A DNA stretch of 10,628 nt from the NCBI GenBank assembly GCA_009706135.1, contig WLRX01000022.1, positions 1-10,628 on the forward strand, written 5' to 3'. Positions 7,846 to 10,628 of this stretch are shown piece by piece. The DNA comes from Actinomycetota bacterium (lineage in GTDB: Bacteria > Actinomycetota > Actinomycetes > Nanopelagicales > Nanopelagicaceae). The notes under the pieces were generated by a model that saw only the letters and a list, made by a program, of their open reading frames with translations, ran no database searches and was not told the origin of the DNA. The translations under genes and the position numbers were made by a program. Position 1 is the first letter of the stretch. Each line of letters starts with the position of its first letter.

Positions 7846-7851
7846 AGCCTA
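7846..7851 (-). promoter_or_regulatory. Candidate -10 box for leaderless deoC transcript
   Basis: On the minus strand TAGGCT stands exactly six bases before the deoC ATG, and no purine-rich ribosome site is visible. A TANNNT box at this distance places the transcription start at or next to the start codon, as in leaderless actinobacterial genes. The same geometry is seen before the gene at 9276. No convincing -35 box was found. Confidence 0.45.
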
Positions 7852-7860
7852 CTAAGAGAT

Positions 7861-7870
7861 TCAATATTGA
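7861..7870. promoter_or_regulatory. Perfect palindrome in divergent spacer, possible operator
   Basis: TCAATATTGA is a perfect 10-base palindrome in the 65-bp spacer between deoC and the monooxygenase gene. It sits 22-31 bases before the deoC start, just upstream of the candidate -10 box, where a bound repressor would block polymerase. A shorter imperfect repeat, CAGT-CGA-ACTG, lies at 7879-7889. No regulator gene is in the window, so the binding protein is unknown. Short AT-rich palindromes also arise by chance. Confidence 0.3.
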
Positions 7871-7890
7871 TGTAAGAGCAGTCGAACTGT

Positions 7891-7896
7891 GAGGGA
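7891..7896 (+). promoter_or_regulatory. Ribosome binding site of the flavin monooxygenase gene
   Basis: GAGGGA is followed by eight bases and then ATG at 7905. This is good Shine-Dalgarno spacing and supports that start. It contrasts with deoC and the DUF4389 gene, which show no such site. Confidence 0.6.
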
Positions 7897-7904
7897 TTGT
7901 TTAG

Positions 7905-9254
7905 ATGAAAGTTTGTGTCATTGGTGCTGGGCCAAGCGGAATAACGGCTGCTAAGAATTGCATTCAAAATGGTCTCGATGTTGTGGTCTTTGAGAGAAAC
8001 GACAAAGTTGGCGGCAATTGGGTATTTAACTCAAAGACTGGTCATTCAAGTGTTTATGAAAACACATTCTTAATTAGTTCTAAAACTTGGTCAGAATTTG
8101 AAGATTATCCAATGCCTAGTTCATTTCCAGATTATCCAAGTCACGTTCAACTCCAAAATTACTTCGAATCGTATGCGCGCCACTTTGGAGTCTTGGAACG
8201 AGTTAAATTTGATCACACTGTTATAGATGCAAAGCCCACGGGTACCAATAATTGGTCAGTTACATTTATAGACAATGCGGGGATTGAAAAAACTGAAGTT
8301 TTTGATTACTTAATGGTTTCCAATGGTCACCACAATGTTCCAAAATATCCTGAATACCCCGGAGAATTTACCGGTAAATTTTTGCACTCCCACGATTTCA
8401 AAGGTGTCGACGAGAGTTGGCGGGATAAACAAGTTCTTGTAATCGGTGCTGGAAATTCTGCCTGTGACATCGCAGTTGAGGCATCACGCATGACGAAAAC
8501 GGTACATATGTCTATGCGAAGTCCTCAGTGGTTTTTTCCAAAGTTTATTTTCGGCCAACCCGGTGATGTCTTTGCTGCTAAAAGTAAATGGTTACCTAAA
8601 AAGCTAAGGCAATACGGTTTAAAGATATTAGTCCGATTAATTCAAGGTCCGTACAGTCGCTATGGGCTTCCAGAAAATACGACGCTTCCTTTAAATACCC
8701 ATCCAACTTTAAATTCAGATTTAATGGACTTCATTCGGCACGGTCGCATTAAACCAATGCCTGCAATTAAATCGTGGAATGGTTTAACTGTTGAGTTCGT
8801 AGATGGCACAAAGAAAGATTTCGATATCGTCTGTGCTGCTACGGGATATTGGACCACGTTCCCATTTTTTGATGAAAGTTTGATTAATTTCAAGGATCTC
8901 GCTCAAATTCCGCTCTATAAAAAGATGATGCATGAGAAGTTTAAGAATCTTTACTTTATTGGTTTATTTCAACCAATCGGATGCATTTGGCCCTTAGCTG
9001 ATTACCAAGCAAAGTTGGCTTGCTTAGAAATGCTAGGAAAATACAAGCGTCCTAAGGATATGAACGCAGCCATTGATCACGAATTAAATAATAGGCACTT
9101 CGATTTTGGCCCAGGCCAGCGTCATGCGATGGAAGTTGATTTCCACTCATTCCGCGCAGAACTTAAGAAAGAACTCAAGCAAGCCGGAGTGAATATCGGG
9201 AATCCACCGGTGGGTGTTGCTAAACGTTACAAGGATTTTTCAAGGCTTAACTGA
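7905..9254 (+). CDS. Flavin-containing monooxygenase (class B, FMO family)
   Basis: This 449-residue FAD/NADPH enzyme inserts one oxygen atom into a substrate, typically a soft nitrogen or sulfur centre, or carries out a Baeyer-Villiger reaction. The order of motifs is classic: FAD Rossmann motif GAGPSG (7-12), the FMO fingerprint FxGxxxHxxxF at 155-165 (Phe155, Gly157, His161, Phe165), NADPH Rossmann motif GAGNSA (181-186) and the ATGY segment (312-315). The start is supported by a GAGGGA ribosome site and by the FAD motif beginning at residue 3. The sequence after the NADPH motif (RSPQWFFPKFIFG, 205-217) looks like general FMO/YUCCA-type proteins rather than bacterial trimethylamine monooxygenase. 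Substrate is unknown. It diverges from deoC and is followed after 21 bases by a membrane protein and a TauE-type permease. Confidence 0.9.
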   Translation: MKVCVIGAGPSGITAAKNCIQNGLDVVVFERNDKVGGNWVFNSKTGHSSVYENTFLISSKTWSEFEDYPMPSSFPDYPSHVQLQNYFESYARHFGVLERVKFDHTVIDAKPTGTNNWSVTFIDNAGIEKTEVFDYLMVSNGHHNVPKYPEYPGEFTGKFLHSHDFKGVDESWRDKQVLVIGAGNSACDIAVEASRMTKTVHMSMRSPQWFFPKFIFGQPGDVFAAKSKWLPKKLRQYGLKILVRLIQGPYSRYGLPENTTLPLNTHPTLNSDLMDFIRHGRIKPMPAIKSWNGLTVEFVDGTKKDFDIVCAATGYWTTFPFFDESLINFKDLAQIPLYKKMMHEKFKNLYFIGLFQPIGCIWPLADYQAKLACLEMLGKYKRPKDMNAAIDHELNNRHFDFGPGQRHAMEVDFHSFRAELKKELKQAGVNIGNPPVGVAKRYKDFSRLN

Positions 9255-9263
9255 AAATCTGAG

Positions 9264-9269
9264 TAGAAT
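9264..9269 (+). promoter_or_regulatory. Candidate -10 box for leaderless DUF4389 transcript
   Basis: TAGAAT, one base from the consensus TATAAT, is followed by six bases and the ATG at 9276. No Shine-Dalgarno is seen in the 21-base gap after the monooxygenase stop. The spacing predicts transcription starting at or beside the ATG, so this gene and the permease could be expressed separately from the monooxygenase. No clear -35 box is visible. Confidence 0.45.
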
Positions 9270-9275
9270 GTCTGC

Positions 9276-9872
9276 ATGAGCAACCAAATAGAAACTTCAT
9301 TTCAAGTCCAATTAGACAACCGAGATCGTGCGACAGTATTTGCCCGCGTAATTCTGGCATTCCCAGTCTTTGTTTTTCTCTCATCTTTTTCCGTTGAATC
9401 AATTTTTAATGAAAATTCAATGCAGACATACGGATTACTAGTTCTTCCAGTGATTCTGGCCCTGCTCTTTCGTGGTGTGTATCCAAGTTATGTTTTAGTT
9501 TTCAACAAAGCACTTTTTGGTTTGGGCAATCGTGTTTGGGCCTATGTCTCTTTGCTAACTGATTCATACCCATCAATAGAAGAATCAGAAGTCGTTCGAA
9601 TTACATATCCAGAAATCGATGGCGGCAAAACTCTTAGCCGAGGACTTCCATTGATTAAATGGTTCTTAGCGATTCCCTTGTACATCGTCGGACTTGTTTA
9701 CGTTATATATGGTCTGATCATGTTGGCGATAGCATGGTTTAACATCTTGTTTACCGGAACGATGCCACAACCGTGCGCTGATGTGATCGTCCGAGTAAAC
9801 CAATATTGGAATCGCCTGTATGGGTATGCAATCATTCTCGTAACGGATGAATATCCTTCATTTTCACTGTAA
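9276..9872 (+). CDS. DUF4389-family integral membrane protein, internally duplicated
   Basis: This 198-residue membrane protein of unknown function matches my recollection of DUF4389, whose mark is an aromatic-rich R-x-x-A-Y-x-x-L-x-T-D-x-Y-P segment. That segment occurs twice: NRVWAYVSLLTDSYP (85-99) and NRLYGYAIILVTDEYP (179-194), each about 50-60 residues after a hydrophobic block (23-45 with 52-70; 127-157). The protein is therefore probably a tandem repeat of one unit of about 95 residues. Both TD-x-YP ends would lie on the same membrane side if each unit crosses an even number of times. The N-terminus is short and polar with no cleavable signal. It is followed after six bases by the TauE-type permease, so the two are probably co-translated. 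No enzymatic motif is seen. Confidence 0.8.
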   Translation: MSNQIETSFQVQLDNRDRATVFARVILAFPVFVFLSSFSVESIFNENSMQTYGLLVLPVILALLFRGVYPSYVLVFNKALFGLGNRVWAYVSLLTDSYPSIEESEVVRITYPEIDGGKTLSRGLPLIKWFLAIPLYIVGLVYVIYGLIMLAIAWFNILFTGTMPQPCADVIVRVNQYWNRLYGYAIILVTDEYPSFSL

Positions 9873-9878
9873 GAAGTA

Positions 9879-10619
9879 ATGTTCGATTTAACTAACCTCG
9901 TAATTGCACTCTGTTTATTTCTGGGGGCAGTTTTATACACGTCGGTGGGCCATGCTGGCTCATCGGCTTATATTGCGATCATGACCCTGTTTAATCTTGA
10001 AACCATGGTCATTAAGCCCACTGCGTTGACTCTAAATATTGCTGTCTCTGCATATGCAAGTTGGCGTTATATCCAAAATAAATTCTTTGATAAGAAGTTG
10101 TTTTTGGTCCTAAGTGCGGGCGCCATCCCAGCTGCCTTCATCGGTGGTCACATAAATCTAGCTAGTGAAATATATAAACCCATTGTTGGAGTTTTGCTAG
10201 TGCTTGCCGGCTTACGATTCTTTTTTCTCGCCTCCATGCGAGATCGTGAACTAAACAATGTTAACTACCCGATAGCAGTACTGATGGGAGCTGGCATTGG
10301 TTTTCTCTCAGGTATAACCGGAACGGGCGGCGGTATTTTCCTTTCACCTCTGATTATTTGGTTGGGATGGAATCACGTAAAACAAGCCAGTGGCACTGTT
10401 GCTGCCTTTATTTTCGTCAATTCTGTTTCGGGTTTATTGGGTAATTACAAATCAACTTCTTCGTTGCCTGAGTCTTTACCGCTCTTTCTTGGTGCAGTAA
10501 TTATTGGAGCGCTCATCGGTACTCGTCTTGGAATTAAAAGTTTTTCTACGGTAGGAGTTAAACGAGCATTGGGCGCTGTATTAATTATTGCAGGGTTGAA
10601 ATTCGCTCTAACTTTCTAA
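9879..10619 (+). CDS. TauE/SafE (DUF81) family membrane permease
   Basis: This 246-residue, very hydrophobic protein belongs to the TauE/SafE family, whose members are thought to move sulfite, sulfoacetate or related organic anions across the inner membrane. The family consists of two similar halves, each with a glycine-rich signature; here these are TSVGHAGSSAYIA (21-33) followed by KPTALTLNI (46-54), and GITGTGGGIFLSP (145-157) followed by KQASGTVAAF (168-177). About eight hydrophobic segments can be drawn and the length is normal. The ATG lies six bases after the DUF4389 stop, with only a weak AGAAG nearby, so translation probably depends on the upstream gene. The stop is nine bases before the window edge, so the next gene and any terminator are not visible. 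Substrate cannot be read from the sequence. Confidence 0.9.
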   Translation: MFDLTNLVIALCLFLGAVLYTSVGHAGSSAYIAIMTLFNLETMVIKPTALTLNIAVSAYASWRYIQNKFFDKKLFLVLSAGAIPAAFIGGHINLASEIYKPIVGVLLVLAGLRFFFLASMRDRELNNVNYPIAVLMGAGIGFLSGITGTGGGIFLSPLIIWLGWNHVKQASGTVAAFIFVNSVSGLLGNYKSTSSLPESLPLFLGAVIIGALIGTRLGIKSFSTVGVKRALGAVLIIAGLKFALTF

Positions 10620-10628
10620 ATTACTAAT

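Noticed and set aside
7905..9254. Reading the monooxygenase as trimethylamine monooxygenase (Tmm)
   Set aside because: The NADPH motif is GAGNSACD and the next segment is RSPQWFFPK. As I recall, Tmm has a different, GTSYSAED-like motif there. General FMO is as far as the sequence allows.
9268..9279. A three-codon frame (Met-Ser-Ala-stop) just before and overlapping the DUF4389 start
   Set aside because: If the TAGAAT box is the promoter, transcription begins at about 9276 and this mini-frame is not in the mRNA. It is also too short to distinguish from chance.
10620..10628. Possible terminator after the TauE-type gene
   Set aside because: Only nine bases remain and they contain no inverted repeat or T-run.

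Overview
The window is densely packed, AT-leaning DNA (about 40-45% GC by eye). It carries a deoxynucleoside uptake and breakdown locus, followed by a short monooxygenase and membrane-protein cluster. The protein families point to an actinobacterium: the cytidine deaminase has the CAEC zinc motif I associate with mycobacterial enzymes, the deoxyribose-phosphate aldolase starts in the LPGVD...QRAA style, and there is a DUF4389 membrane protein. Moderate GC, overlapping genes and near-zero spacing suggest a streamlined planktonic lineage such as freshwater acI/Nanopelagicales. That placement is inference, because no rRNA or marker gene is present.

Layout. Bases 2-4590 (+) hold the 3' part of a nucleoside-type ABC ATPase, two BPD_transp_2 permeases, cytidine deaminase (cdd) and thymidine phosphorylase (deoA). 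All four internal junctions overlap, so this reads as one operon. Bases 7839-4587 (-) hold deoC, a full-length aldehyde dehydrogenase and a shortened, non-catalytic aldehyde dehydrogenase-like protein. The last gene meets deoA tail to tail, with overlapping stop codons. A 65-bp divergent spacer (7840-7904) separates deoC from a rightward group: a flavin-containing monooxygenase, a DUF4389 membrane protein and a TauE/SafE-type permease.

How the genes fit together. The ABC system would import nucleosides. Cdd deaminates (deoxy)cytidine, and DeoA releases the base and deoxyribose-1-phosphate. An isomerase not seen here must convert this to deoxyribose-5-phosphate. DeoC cleaves that to glyceraldehyde-3-phosphate and acetaldehyde, and the aldehyde dehydrogenase pair is well placed to oxidise the acetaldehyde. 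The pair looks like the two halves of an ALDH16-type protein encoded as separate overlapping genes, and this is the most interesting point in the window. The monooxygenase, DUF4389 and TauE genes have no evident link to this pathway.

No tRNA, rRNA, CRISPR array, insertion sequence, phage gene or clear hairpin terminator was seen. There is no gene-free stretch longer than about 65 bases. I found no wholly novel multi-gene system.
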